This document shows positions 8,664 through 17,345 of a DNA stretch of 64,000 nucleotides, in pieces (position 1 is the first letter of the stretch; each line of letters opens with the position of its first letter). The notes beneath the pieces are model-generated. The model saw nothing but the letters and a program-made list of their open reading frames with translations, was not told the origin of the DNA and did not search any database. The stretch is from assembly GCA_946886855.1 (NCBI GenBank), contig CAMPJJ010000008.1, positions 1 through 64,000 of the forward strand, given 5' to 3'. Source of the stretch: an uncultured Roseateles sp. Lineage in GTDB: Bacteria; Pseudomonadota; Gammaproteobacteria; Burkholderiales; Burkholderiaceae. Position numbers and translations under genes: made by a program.

Positions 8664-8693
8664 CCCCTGCAGGGGTTCCCCCGTCCCGGGGGA
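8664..8693 (+). terminator. Two adjacent GC-rich hairpins
   Basis: CCCCTGCAGGGG (8664-8675) is a perfect palindrome, and TCCCCCG-TCC-CGGGGGA (8677-8693) a 7-bp stem-loop. No T-run follows. They lie after the GNAT gene and its repeat, so a weak terminator or transcript-stabilising structure is possible. Confidence 0.35.
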
Positions 8694-8769
8694 CGCCGGA
8701 TGACCGCGGGGCGCGATGCCGCCGTACCGTGCGAGCCTGTCCAGGCTCTCGACGACGTGCCGCCACCTC

Positions 8770-9870
8770 ATGGCCCCGACCGCCCCCGCCCACGCTCAGA
8801 AGTTGGCCTCGATCGAGGCAGCGCGCGCGCTCGCCGCGCTGGCGGTGGTCCTCATGCACGCGACCCACCTCATGCGCGTGCCCCAGTTCACCGGCCATGT
8901 CGCGCTCGGCGGCCTGTTCGACTTCGGCTACGTCGGCGTCGATTTCTTCTTCGTCCTGAGCGGCTTCATCATCACCTTCGTGCACCACGCGGAGCTGGGC
9001 CGCGGCGCGGCGCGCTGGCCCAGCTACCTGTGGAAGCGCTTCGTGCGCGTGTTCCCCATCTACTGGCTGGTGCTGGCGATGACCGCCGGACCGTCGATCC
9101 TGTCGCGGCTGCTGGCCGGACGCACACCGGTCTCCGAACTCGGCAGCGACGACATCCCCGGCACGCTGCTGCTGTGGATAGGCGCGAAGGAGCCGGAATA
9201 CGTCGGCGTCGCCTGGTCGCTGCAGTACGAGGTGCTGTTCTACCTGAGCTTCTGCGTGCTGTTGCTGCATCTGCGCGGCGGTCTCGCGTTGTATGGGCTG
9301 TGGGCCGTGCTCGTCATGGCCCAGGCCTTCGGCGCGCTGCCGGGCGAGCTGCCCTGGAAGCTCGGCGATCCCCACTGCCTGCAGTTCCTCATGGGCGTCG
9401 CGACGGGGCTCCTCGCGCGCCGCGCGACCTTGCCGCTGATGCACCGTCAAGGATGGCTGGTGGGGGCGGTCCTCGTCGCCGCCGTGCTCTACGAACGGCT
9501 CGGCCCGCAGGGGGCGCATGCCTTCGAGGGTCGCGTCGCCCTGGGGCTGGCCTCGGCGCTGGTGCTGGCCACGCTCGTGGCCATGGAGCGCCGCCGCGCG
9601 CTGCAGGTGCCGGCCGTGCTGTCGCAGCTCGGCGCGGTGTCGTACTCGCTGTACCTCGCGCACTGCCTGCTCATCAACATCGTGCTCGCGCTGCTGGCGA
9701 AAGCCGGCCTCTACCGCGCGCTGCCGGAAGCCGTCACCTTCGCGATCGCGGTCGTCGCAGCGGTCGTCTGCGGCTGGCTCATCGGACGGTGGCTGGAATT
9801 GCCGGTGGTGGCGTGGCTCCGGAGGGTCACAGCGCCCCGGGCATCGGCGATGCCGGCAGTCACCGGTTGA
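8770..9870 (+). CDS. Membrane acyltransferase, acyltransferase-3 family
   Basis: About 366 residues from the ATG at 8770 (MAPTAPAHAQ); an upstream ATG at 8716 would add 18 residues of unlikely sequence. About ten membrane segments are expected. The family signature is clear: SIEAARALAALAVVLMHATH with the conserved His near the N-terminus, VDFFFVLSGFIITF, and WKRFVRVFPIYWLVL with the Arg residues of the YRRxxRI/YP motif. Such integral membrane O-acyltransferases (OafA/NodX-like) modify surface polysaccharides or lipids. No polysaccharide genes lie nearby, so the acceptor is unknown. Confidence 0.87.
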   Translation: MAPTAPAHAQKLASIEAARALAALAVVLMHATHLMRVPQFTGHVALGGLFDFGYVGVDFFFVLSGFIITFVHHAELGRGAARWPSYLWKRFVRVFPIYWLVLAMTAGPSILSRLLAGRTPVSELGSDDIPGTLLLWIGAKEPEYVGVAWSLQYEVLFYLSFCVLLLHLRGGLALYGLWAVLVMAQAFGALPGELPWKLGDPHCLQFLMGVATGLLARRATLPLMHRQGWLVGAVLVAAVLYERLGPQGAHAFEGRVALGLASALVLATLVAMERRRALQVPAVLSQLGAVSYSLYLAHCLLINIVLALLAKAGLYRALPEAVTFAIAVVAAVVCGWLIGRWLELPVVAWLRRVTAPRASAMPAVTG

Positions 9871-9882
9871 GAGGGACCGCCC

Positions 9883-10001
9883 ACCTGCGCAGCGCCAGGC
9901 GCGGGCGCTCCACGATGCAGGAGGCCTCGCGTCCGCGAACCTCCCGCATCATTCCGGCCCCAGCCACAGTCGCTGACTGCCCCGGGGTCGGAGACTGTGG
10001 C
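9883..10001. repeat. Structured intergenic element, copy A
   Basis: A 119-nt block between the acyltransferase and FHA genes, collinear with 29806-29920. Stem 1 is GATGC-A-GGAGG (9914-9924) pairing with CCTCC-C-GCATC (9940-9950). Stem 2 is GCCACAGTC (9963-9971) pairing with GACTGTGGC (9993-10001). The linker ATTCCGGCCCCA between the stems is identical in both copies. Compared with copy B, several stem positions change on both sides so that pairing is kept. The functional strand is unknown; on the minus strand it begins 35 bases after the FHA gene stop. It fits no RNA family I can name. Confidence 0.75.
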
Positions 10002-10036
10002 AGGCCCCTCGGCGGAAGGCGGCGGAGCGTCGAGGA

Positions 10037-11131
10037 TCACTCCTCGTTGTCGCCGCTGCCGCCCGCCTGCTCGTTGCGCTTCTCGGCCTGCTTCAGCAAC
10101 GGCGCCTCGAGCTTGTCCATGCCGGCGATGAAGCTCTCGATGGGCTGGGGTGACGCGACACGCAGCGCCGGCGGCGCGAGCGTCGCCATGTAGCTGGGGC
10201 CCAGCCAGTACTGCTGCTCGGTGCGCGCACCGATCGTCAGCACCAGACCGACCACGCACATCGCCCCCATGCCGACCGCCACCCGGCGCGAGGCCCGCGG
10301 CCACACCACCGTGGCATGCCACCACAGCAGCGCCGCCCCGCCGACCGACATCGCCACCTGCTCGACGGCCGCCAGGCGCGGCAGATTGAAGGCATAGGCC
10401 AGCAAGGGCAGCAGCAGGCCCAGCAGCACCAGCGCGACGCCGGCGATCAAGGCCCGCCACAGGTGGGCGCCGAAGGCGAACCAGTGTCTGAACAGCTGCG
10501 TGATCAAGGCCCAGAGCGCCGCCCACATGAGGATGCCGGCGATGGGTTTCAGCAGCCCGCTGACCGTGGCCACCCAGGTCGCGGAGCCGTCGTCCGTCGC
10601 CCAGCCGCCGCCCCACAGCATCAGCACCCAGACGAGCAGCAGCGCGGGCAGCGCCCACGACGGACGCGTGTCGCGCTTGACGGGTTCGTCGGCGCGGTTC
10701 AGCGGCTTCTCGGCGGGAAGAGGATCGAGGGCGGTGCGCAGTCGCAGCCGCGTGCTGCCGATCTGCAGCAGGGCCGACGACGGCCACGCCGCGCGGCTGC
10801 CCGCCACCAGGCGGCGCCCGTCGAGCCAACCGCCGTTCTGGCTCGGCAGCAGCTCCAGCACCGGGCCGCCCGCGGCGGGCGACGCCAGCTCGTCCCGGCG
10901 TTCGTCGACGCGCTCGTCGGCGCGCTCGTCAATGCGCTCGTCAATGCGCCCGGCCGCCGGCTCGCCCCGGTCCCAGTGCAACAGCGCATGCGTGCCCGCC
11001 AGGTGCGGGTCGGACAGCACGAGGTCGGCGTCCGGCGAACGTCCGATGCGCAGCGGCCACGCGCGCACCTTGTGCACCTCCCGGCAATGACCGTCCCGGT
11101 CGACGATCTCGATTACCGCGGCGTGGTCCAT
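10037..11131 (-). CDS. FHA-domain membrane protein
   Basis: About 364 residues from the ATG at 11131, preceded by AAGGA at good spacing. A forkhead-associated phosphothreonine-binding domain occupies about 1-145: LRIGRSPDADLVLSDPHLAGTHALL (about 26-50) carries the GRS and SxxH-like positions, and NGGWLDGRRL is the later loop. A DER-repeat (IDERIDERADERVDERRDE) interrupts the domain. Five or six hydrophobic segments follow (about 175-310), then a cytoplasmic tail. Its start overlaps the stop of the upstream serine protease gene by 19 bases, so the two are co-translated and probably act together, perhaps in phospho-signal-gated proteolysis. No Ser/Thr kinase is present in the window. Confidence 0.8.
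   Translation of the reverse strand: MDHAAVIEIVDRDGHCREVHKVRAWPLRIGRSPDADLVLSDPHLAGTHALLHWDRGEPAAGRIDERIDERADERVDERRDELASPAAGGPVLELLPSQNGGWLDGRRLVAGSRAAWPSSALLQIGSTRLRLRTALDPLPAEKPLNRADEPVKRDTRPSWALPALLLVWVLMLWGGGWATDDGSATWVATVSGLLKPIAGILMWAALWALITQLFRHWFAFGAHLWRALIAGVALVLLGLLLPLLAYAFNLPRLAAVEQVAMSVGGAALLWWHATVVWPRASRRVAVGMGAMCVVGLVLTIGARTEQQYWLGPSYMATLAPPALRVASPQPIESFIAGMDKLEAPLLKQAEKRNEQAGGSGDNEE
10889..10948 (-). repeat. 12-bp tandem repeat inside the FHA domain, five units
   Basis: Five consecutive 12-bp units (10889, 10901, 10913, 10925, 10937) with core CTCGTCNNNGCG on the + strand; the last two are identical. They encode the tetrapeptide repeat DER(I/A/V/R). In-frame expansion would lengthen a charged loop without breaking the protein. 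Confidence 0.8.
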
Positions 11132-12654
11132 GCGAATCCTTGGAGGTAGTGACGCGTCAGCCGGGTGGCGTTCGCGAAGCTGACGCCGCGGGCGTCGAAG
11201 CGGCCGAGCGCGCCTTCGGTGGCGGCATCGACGTTGGTGACCAGCACCGTGAGGTCGAAGAGCCCGTCGAGCTTGCGGTAGGCGCGCAGGCAGGCCACGG
11301 CGCGCAGCGGCGGACCGTCCTTCTGCTGGACGAAGTCCTCCTTGCAGTAGGGCGCGGTGCGGTCGCGGTCGGGGCCGCCCAGGCGTTCGTTGCGGAAGCT
11401 GGCCGAGTAGATGTTGGCGAAGCGCAGCGCGCCCAGCCTGCTGCCGTCGTAGACCTCCTCGGTGACGCCGAAGTAGCCGGTCTGCAGCGACTCGCTGATG
11501 AACAGCGCGTGCTCCATGCGGCATTGCGTGCGCTGCATCTGCAGGCCCTGCTCGTCGGCGGAGGAGCCGCTGCCCCAGCAGCGCATGTACGCCTCCTGCG
11601 GGATCGGGAAGCGGTAGCGGGGATGCGTGAGCGTGCGCCACGGCTGCGCCAGGAAGTTGCGCGAAAGCTCGTCCTGGTAGGCCATCAGCTGCTGGCGCAG
11701 CTTGGGCCACGCGGCGCCCTTCAACGGCGCGGCGTTGCGGCTGCGCGCGAGCAGCGCGGCGGCGTGCTCCGCCGGGACGAGGAAGCTCATCTGCTGCGCG
11801 AAGATCATGGTCGACACGTTGATGCCGACGATCTCGCCGTCCTCGTCGATCACCGGGCCGCCGCTCATGCCGGGATTGATCGAGCCGGAGTAGTAGATCA
11901 ACGGGTCGAAGCTGCGCTCGACCAGGCCGTTGTAGGTGCCCTCGACGACGGCGAACGCGACGTCGTGCGGGTTGCCCATCGAGTAGATGCGCTCGCCCTT
12001 GGCGAGCGGCTGGTCGGCCTTGCGGAACACCAGCGGCGTGGCCGTCATGCGGGCGATGACGCCCTTCGGATCGAGCGACGGATCGAGCTTGGGGCCGGCT
12101 TTGAGATCGGCCTTGAGATCGGCCTTGGCGTCGGCCTTGGGGTCTGCCTGAGGACCAGCCGTCGCATCGACCTTGCCCGCGCCGCCCTTGCCCACGATGC
12201 GCAGCAGCGCGAGGTCGCGGCGCGCGTCGAAGTCCAGCAGCTCGATGTCGCCGCCGTCGCCTTCGGGCGTCTGGAACTGGAGCTGGTAGCGCTCCGGTTC
12301 CAGCGCGTGCTGGCTGATGACGTGGTAGTTGGTGATGACGTGGCCTTGGGCGCTGACGACGAAGCCCGAGCCCACCGAGGCCTGGCTGCCGTTGTAGAGC
12401 GTGCGGACCTGCAGCAGCTGCGAGCGGCTGCGGTCATAGAGCCGGCGGGCGCTGGCCGAGACCGGCGCCGAGGGCATCGCCTGGCTGGCGGCGGTCGCGG
12501 GCGCGCTGGGAGGCATGGCCGGTGAAACCGGTGAGACCGGCGAGACCGGCGCGGGGCGTGTCTGGGCCGCGACGGGCAGGCCCAGCGCCGCGGTCAGCAG
12601 CAACAGGACCGCCCCGACGGCGGCACGCCCTGGGGTGAGAGGTTTTCGCGACAA
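11113..12654 (-). CDS. Exported trypsin-like (S1C/HtrA-type) serine protease
   Basis: 513 residues. It starts with TTG (MSRKPLTPGR) preceded by GGAG nine bases upstream. The signal peptide (about 10-31, LLLLTAALGLPVAAQ) is followed by a Pro/Ser-rich linker with SPV repeats. The catalytic triad is visible: His in GHVITNYHVI, Asp in DARRDLALLRI, and Ser in NPGMSGGPVID. An inserted lysine/aspartate-rich repeat (ADPKADAKADLKADLK) interrupts the protease domain. No PDZ domain is seen; the last 200 residues are a domain I do not recognise, with two CW/CR cysteines near CWGSGSSADEQ. It is upstream of and overlaps the FHA gene. Confidence 0.83.
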   Translation of the reverse strand: MSRKPLTPGRAAVGAVLLLLTAALGLPVAAQTRPAPVSPVSPVSPAMPPSAPATAASQAMPSAPVSASARRLYDRSRSQLLQVRTLYNGSQASVGSGFVVSAQGHVITNYHVISQHALEPERYQLQFQTPEGDGGDIELLDFDARRDLALLRIVGKGGAGKVDATAGPQADPKADAKADLKADLKAGPKLDPSLDPKGVIARMTATPLVFRKADQPLAKGERIYSMGNPHDVAFAVVEGTYNGLVERSFDPLIYYSGSINPGMSGGPVIDEDGEIVGINVSTMIFAQQMSFLVPAEHAAALLARSRNAAPLKGAAWPKLRQQLMAYQDELSRNFLAQPWRTLTHPRYRFPIPQEAYMRCWGSGSSADEQGLQMQRTQCRMEHALFISESLQTGYFGVTEEVYDGSRLGALRFANIYSASFRNERLGGPDRDRTAPYCKEDFVQQKDGPPLRAVACLRAYRKLDGLFDLTVLVTNVDAATEGALGRFDARGVSFANATRLTRHYLQGFAWTTPR

Positions 12655-12757
12655 CGCAGGAGACTCCAGGAGAGCAGCTGGGGAAGAGCTGGGGGAAGAG
12701 CGGGGAAGCAGGCACGCGCGAGCGCGAGCGGACGCCGCATGCTAGCGGCTTTGCAGA

Positions 12758-12808
12758 GGCCGCCAGCAATCGGGGTGCCGGACGGCCTTGCCGATTGCCC
12801 GGGCGGCC
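12758..12808 (-). terminator. Long imperfect stem-loop between cyanophycinase and protease genes
   Basis: Arms GGCCGCC-a-GCAATCGG (12758-12773) and CCGATTGC-ccg-GGCGGCC (12791-12808) form a 15-bp stem with a small asymmetric bulge. It lies after the minus-strand cyanophycinase stop (12855) and before the protease start (12654). No T-run follows, so termination or transcript stabilisation are equally possible. Confidence 0.5.
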
Positions 12809-12854
12809 GCGGCCCGCGCGCCCTGCGGCTGTCGAGGCCGGGGCCGCGAGCGCC

Positions 12855-14330
12855 TCACTGCTGTGGGCGCTCGCCCGCCGGCGGTTCCTCGGCCGCGGCC
12901 GGTTTCTTCGGGCGGGATTCGCCGGACCAGGGACTGAACAGGGGCAAGGGCATGCGCACCGGCGTCACGTCCAGGTAGAGGTTGACCACGGTGTAGTCCT
13001 CGGGCCCGAGTTCATCGGTGCTCCAGCCGATGCTGCCCGGTCCCTTGTAGAGCCGGAACAGGAAACCCAGGTCGGCGAGCGTGTCGCCGGCCTTGGGCGC
13101 GGCCTCGAAGCTCAGGCCGCGGAACTCGGGCTGCACGCTGTCGATGAGGATGGACATCGCCGTGGAGATCGTCGAGTCGCCCAGCATGTCCGTGTAGAAC
13201 TGCGGCAGCGTGTAGTAGGGCTTGTAGTCGGGCGCGCCGGGCTCGAGCTTCTGCCCGCGCAGCTTCACCGCCGACGGCGTGACGCCCCGGGTGCGCAGGT
13301 TCATGCGGTCGCCATGATCGAGGTAGGTCAGCCGGGCATTCTTCAGGTTGAAGACGCCGAGCTGGCGGTCCGAGGACGCCTCGCTCAGGTCGACCAGCAG
13401 CGCGCCCTTGTGGCCGATGATCTCCACCTCGTCGCCGCGGATCACGGCGGCGGAGTTCTCGTCCACGCCCAGGCCCAGCTGGTAGCCCTTGGCCAGCATC
13501 AGCGGCACCATGCGGCCGAAGCGGCCGCGCTTGAGGAAATGCTGGTCGACGAAGAGCCCCGGACCGACGAAGCCCAGGCCGCGGTCGATCTGCTTGCCCT
13601 CCTCCCATTGGCCCTTGAGGATGCTGATGACGCTGGGGGCGTCGCGGAACATCACCGTGCTCATCACGGCCGCGCCGGCCGAGGTGCCGGCCACGACGCC
13701 GCCCTTGCGGTAGACCTCCCAGATGGCGTCGAGCATCGGCGTGGCATGCCCGCCCGGGTAGAGCACGTCGACGATGCGCTCCTGCGAGCCGCCGGTGAAG
13801 AAGATCCCCTTGGCGTTGCGCACCTTGGCGATCAGCGCGGCGTCGCGCACGACCTTGTTGAGGTCGACCCACGAGAACTTCGGCGCCACCGGCAGGGCCT
13901 CGGCGAAGGCGCCGCGGCGCTGCAGCTGTTCGACGACCTGCTTGGCGCTGGCCTCGGGATCCTCGGCCGCCGTGCCGAACACGACGAAGCGCGCGCCGCG
14001 CCCGCCCGCCAGCGCGATCAGCCGGTTCCAGACCTCGTCGTTGTCGGCCTTCAGCGCGCCGCCGATGGCCATGGCGTGGCCTTTAATGGGGACATCCGAC
14101 AGGGGGGCAGGCGTTGCCTGGGCCGTAGACATGGAAGGGTTCGCGGAAGGACTCGCGGTGGGAACCGCGGGTGCGGCGGCGGGAGGCGGCGCGGGTTTCG
14201 CCGCCGCCGTGGACCGGGCCGGCGCCGGCGTGGTGGGCAGGACGGTGGGCGCAGCGGCGAACGCCGGCAGCACGGTCCACGACATCAGGAGCGCGCCGAC
14301 GGCGCGGCGCAGCAGACAGCGATCGAACAT
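12855..14330 (-). CDS. Exported cyanophycinase-like serine peptidase (S51 family)
   Basis: 491 residues. A signal peptide (about 1-25, ending PAFAAA) and a roughly 60-residue Ala/Pro/Ser linker precede the peptidase domain. The nucleophile motif GTSAGAAVMS, the glycine-rich FFTGGSQERI and DQHFLKRGRFGRMVP match cyanophycinase, which releases beta-Asp-Arg dipeptides from cyanophycin. The export signal suggests hydrolysis of external polymer, as in the secreted cyanophycinases of soil bacteria. A C-terminal region (about 380-485) lies beyond the usual core. No cyanophycin synthetase gene is in the window. Divergent from a TonB-dependent receptor gene, 192 bp apart. Confidence 0.85.
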   Translation of the reverse strand: MFDRCLLRRAVGALLMSWTVLPAFAAAPTVLPTTPAPARSTAAAKPAPPPAAAPAVPTASPSANPSMSTAQATPAPLSDVPIKGHAMAIGGALKADNDEVWNRLIALAGGRGARFVVFGTAAEDPEASAKQVVEQLQRRGAFAEALPVAPKFSWVDLNKVVRDAALIAKVRNAKGIFFTGGSQERIVDVLYPGGHATPMLDAIWEVYRKGGVVAGTSAGAAVMSTVMFRDAPSVISILKGQWEEGKQIDRGLGFVGPGLFVDQHFLKRGRFGRMVPLMLAKGYQLGLGVDENSAAVIRGDEVEIIGHKGALLVDLSEASSDRQLGVFNLKNARLTYLDHGDRMNLRTRGVTPSAVKLRGQKLEPGAPDYKPYYTLPQFYTDMLGDSTISTAMSILIDSVQPEFRGLSFEAAPKAGDTLADLGFLFRLYKGPGSIGWSTDELGPEDYTVVNLYLDVTPVRMPLPLFSPWSGESRPKKPAAAEEPPAGERPQQ

Positions 14331-14522
14331 CGTCAGAGCCTCCCGCCGCGCGAGGGCGGCTTCTCACACCACCATAGCCTCCCCCACCCACCAACGGGTG
14401 ACCATTGGTCACAGGTCAGTTGCTTCGTCGCGACTGTCGCGGGTCATCACCCTTGTCCGTGACGGTCCGCTCCCTAGACTGATCCGGCAGAGCCACCCCC
14501 CATCGGCCTCCGGGAGCCCCTC

Positions 14523-17342
14523 ATGACCGTCCGTCCCACGCGCGCCTCGCTTCGCCCGCCGTTCGCCCCGCATGCCTGCGCGGCCGCGGCCCTGATCTCG
14601 CTCTGCAGCGTCGGACTGACGCAGGCCACGTACGCACAGGTCACGCCGCCGGAGCCGGCCGCCTCCGCGCCCGGCACCCCGGCGGCAACGCAGAAGCTGC
14701 AGCGCGTGGAGATCACCGGCTCCGCGATCAAGCGCATCGCCGATGAAGGCGCCCTGCCCGTCCAGGTGATCAGCCGCGGCGACATCGTGAAGGCCGGCGT
14801 CACCACGGCGGCCGAGATCATGGCGACGGTCTCGGCCATGAGCAACGCGCTGACGGACGGCGTCAGCATCGGCACCGGCGGCGTGCGCGACCAGATGGGG
14901 CTGAACTCGGCCAACCTGCGCGGGCTGGGCACCTCGTCGACGCTGGTGCTGCTGAACGGCCGGCGCATGGCCAACTTCGCCTCGCCGGGCGACGACAACG
15001 GCGTCGACCTCAACAACATCCCCGCCGCCGCGATCGAGCGCGTCGAGGTGCTGCTCGACGGCGCCTCCGCGATCTACGGCACCGATGCGATCGGCGGCGT
15101 CGTCAACTTCATCACCCGCAAGGACTACCAGGGCGTGCAGCTCGACGTCTACGGCGGCAAGACCGGCGAAGGCGGCGCCGGCAAGCGCACCGCGTCCATC
15201 GCGGCGGGTCACGGCGAGCTGTCGCGCGACGGCTTCAATGTGATGGGCGTCCTGGACTTCCAGAAGACCGACGCGCTGCGGACCTCGCAGCGCGATTTCA
15301 TCTCGGACCTGCGCATTCCCGAACGCCTGCCCCACCTGCTGTCGGGCGTGACCTTCCCGGGCAACATCCGCCTGAGCGCGGACCAGCGCGACTACCTGCA
15401 GGAGCAAGGCTTCCTGCTCAACGGCAAGCCGATCACGAACCGCACGATCAACCTGAGCATCCCCAACTGCCAGGCGCCGCACACGCTCTACCTGCCGACC
15501 GGCATCGGCGGCGTCGACGCCTGTTCGTATGACTACATGCGCGACCTGGAGCTGTATCCGAAGACCGAGAAGGGCAGCTTCCTCGGCCGCGGCGTGGTGG
15601 CGCTGGGCGGCAACCACCAGCTCTTCGTCGAAGCGTCCTATACCCGCAGCAAGAGCTGGTACGTCGGCACCAGCAACCGGATCAACGCGCTGCTGGACGT
15701 GTCCATGATCCCGGCGCTGGCCGCGACCGGCCTGGCCGACGTGGATCCGGAGATCGAGGTCCGCACCCGCATGCTGGAGGCCGGCATGCGCGCCAGCGAG
15801 CTCACCAGCACCGGCAGCCGCGTGGTGCTGGGCATGACAGGCACGGTCGGCGCGTGGGACTACGACTGGGGCCTCAACCACAGCGTGAACCGGATCTCGG
15901 ACCGCGACGTCCGCGGCTACCTGCCCTACAACGCGACGATGCAGGCCTATGCCGACGGCCTCCTCAATCCGTTCGGACCGTCCAGCCAGGCGGGCCTCGA
16001 CTTCCTGCGCGACAACAACATCAACCAGGAAGTGCGCCGCGCCCGCGGCACCATGGACAGCCTGGACTTCAAGGCCACCCGCACGCTGAGCCGCCTGGCC
16101 GGCGGGGACATGGCGATCGCGGTCGGCGCGGAAGTGCGGCGCGAGAAGTCCGAGTCGTCGGCGAGCGACCTGCTGCTGTCGGACGGCATCCTCGGCGACC
16201 CGACGCCCGGTGATGCGCAGTTCACCAAGAACGGCCGCAACATCTGGGCGGCGTACGGGGAGCTGCTGGTCCCCTTCGCGCCGCAGTGGGAGCTGCAACT
16301 GGCCCTGCGTCACGACCACTACCAGAAGATCGGCGGCTCGACGAATCCCAAGATCGGGCTGCGCTTCGCGCCGATGAAGGACCTGACCTTCCGCGCCTCC
16401 GCGGGCACCGGCTTCCGCGCGCCGTCGATGAACGACCTCTACCGGTCGGTGAAGACCAGCACGACGCCGGTGCTGGCCGACCCGGTCTGCATGCGCGAGA
16501 ACGACAACGACCTGACCACCTGCTCGGAGTTCTGGCCGACGCGCATCTACTCGAACCCGCAGCTGAAGCCGGAGAAGTCGCGGCAGTTCTCGATCGGCGT
16601 GCTGACGGACCCGACACCGAACTGGAGCGTCGGCCTGGACTACTGGAACATCGAGAAGCGCAACCTGATCAGCACCATCGGCGAGGACGTGATCCTGGCC
16701 AACGCCGACAAGTACGCGTCGCTGATCCATCGCTACAACGATGCGACGCCGGTCGCGGGCTGCGACTTCGATCCGGACGATTCCGAGATCTGCTTCATCG
16801 AGCTGCACAAGGAGAACCGCGGCAAACAGAAGGCGTCCGGGCTCGACCTGACCTTGCAGTTCCGTTCGCCCGCCACCGACTGGGGACGCTTCGGCGCCCG
16901 GCTGGTGGGCACGCTCACGCTGGCGTCGAAGAAGCAGACCGGCGACGGGGATCCGTTCATCAGCAACCTCGGCCGCTTCGTCACCGACGGCGTCGTGCAA
17001 CGCTGGCGCCATCGGCTGAACGTCGACTGGTCGCGCGGGCCGTGGAGCCTCAACCTCGCCAACAGCTTCTACAGCGGCTACGACGATCAGAACACGGCCA
17101 TCGACAACGATGCCGGGAACATCGTCTCGAAGAACAAGGTGAAGGCGTACTCGCTGTGGGACCTGTCGGGTGGATGGGAGGCGACCTCCGCCCTCACCCT
17201 CCGGGCCGGCGTGAAGAACCTGTTCGACAAGGCGCCGCCGTTCTCGAACCAGGCCTACTTCTTCATCTCGGGATACGACCCGAGCTACACCGATCCCCGC
17301 GGACGGTTCTTCTATCTGTCGGCGTCGTATCAGTTCAAGTGA
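14523..17342 (+). CDS. TonB-dependent outer-membrane receptor
   Basis: 939 residues from an ATG preceded by GGGAG. A signal peptide (about 1-39, ending TYAQ) is followed by a Pro/Ala linker, the plug domain with VEITGSAIKRIADEG and VQVISRGDIVKAG (about 60-100), and a 22-strand barrel ending in the aromatic residue pattern FFYLSASYQFK. Lacking an extended N-terminal signalling domain, it should be a pure transporter. The plug resembles receptors for plant polymers, oligopeptides or sugars in Xanthomonas and Caulobacter more than classical siderophore receptors. It is divergent from the exported cyanophycinase-like gene; uptake of peptide products is speculative. Confidence 0.92.
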   Translation: MTVRPTRASLRPPFAPHACAAAALISLCSVGLTQATYAQVTPPEPAASAPGTPAATQKLQRVEITGSAIKRIADEGALPVQVISRGDIVKAGVTTAAEIMATVSAMSNALTDGVSIGTGGVRDQMGLNSANLRGLGTSSTLVLLNGRRMANFASPGDDNGVDLNNIPAAAIERVEVLLDGASAIYGTDAIGGVVNFITRKDYQGVQLDVYGGKTGEGGAGKRTASIAAGHGELSRDGFNVMGVLDFQKTDALRTSQRDFISDLRIPERLPHLLSGVTFPGNIRLSADQRDYLQEQGFLLNGKPITNRTINLSIPNCQAPHTLYLPTGIGGVDACSYDYMRDLELYPKTEKGSFLGRGVVALGGNHQLFVEASYTRSKSWYVGTSNRINALLDVSMIPALAATGLADVDPEIEVRTRMLEAGMRASELTSTGSRVVLGMTGTVGAWDYDWGLNHSVNRISDRDVRGYLPYNATMQAYADGLLNPFGPSSQAGLDFLRDNNINQEVRRARGTMDSLDFKATRTLSRLAGGDMAIAVGAEVRREKSESSASDLLLSDGILGDPTPGDAQFTKNGRNIWAAYGELLVPFAPQWELQLALRHDHYQKIGGSTNPKIGLRFAPMKDLTFRASAGTGFRAPSMNDLYRSVKTSTTPVLADPVCMRENDNDLTTCSEFWPTRIYSNPQLKPEKSRQFSIGVLTDPTPNWSVGLDYWNIEKRNLISTIGEDVILANADKYASLIHRYNDATPVAGCDFDPDDSEICFIELHKENRGKQKASGLDLTLQFRSPATDWGRFGARLVGTLTLASKKQTGDGDPFISNLGRFVTDGVVQRWRHRLNVDWSRGPWSLNLANSFYSGYDDQNTAIDNDAGNIVSKNKVKAYSLWDLSGGWEATSALTLRAGVKNLFDKAPPFSNQAYFFISGYDPSYTDPRGRFFYLSASYQFK

Positions 17343-17345
17343 GGG

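Noticed and set aside
8661..8693. Possible third copy of the structured element (CCCCTGCAGGGG plus TCCCCCG hairpin)
   Set aside because: Shares only GC-rich words; the linker ATTCCGGCCCCA and the second long stem are absent.
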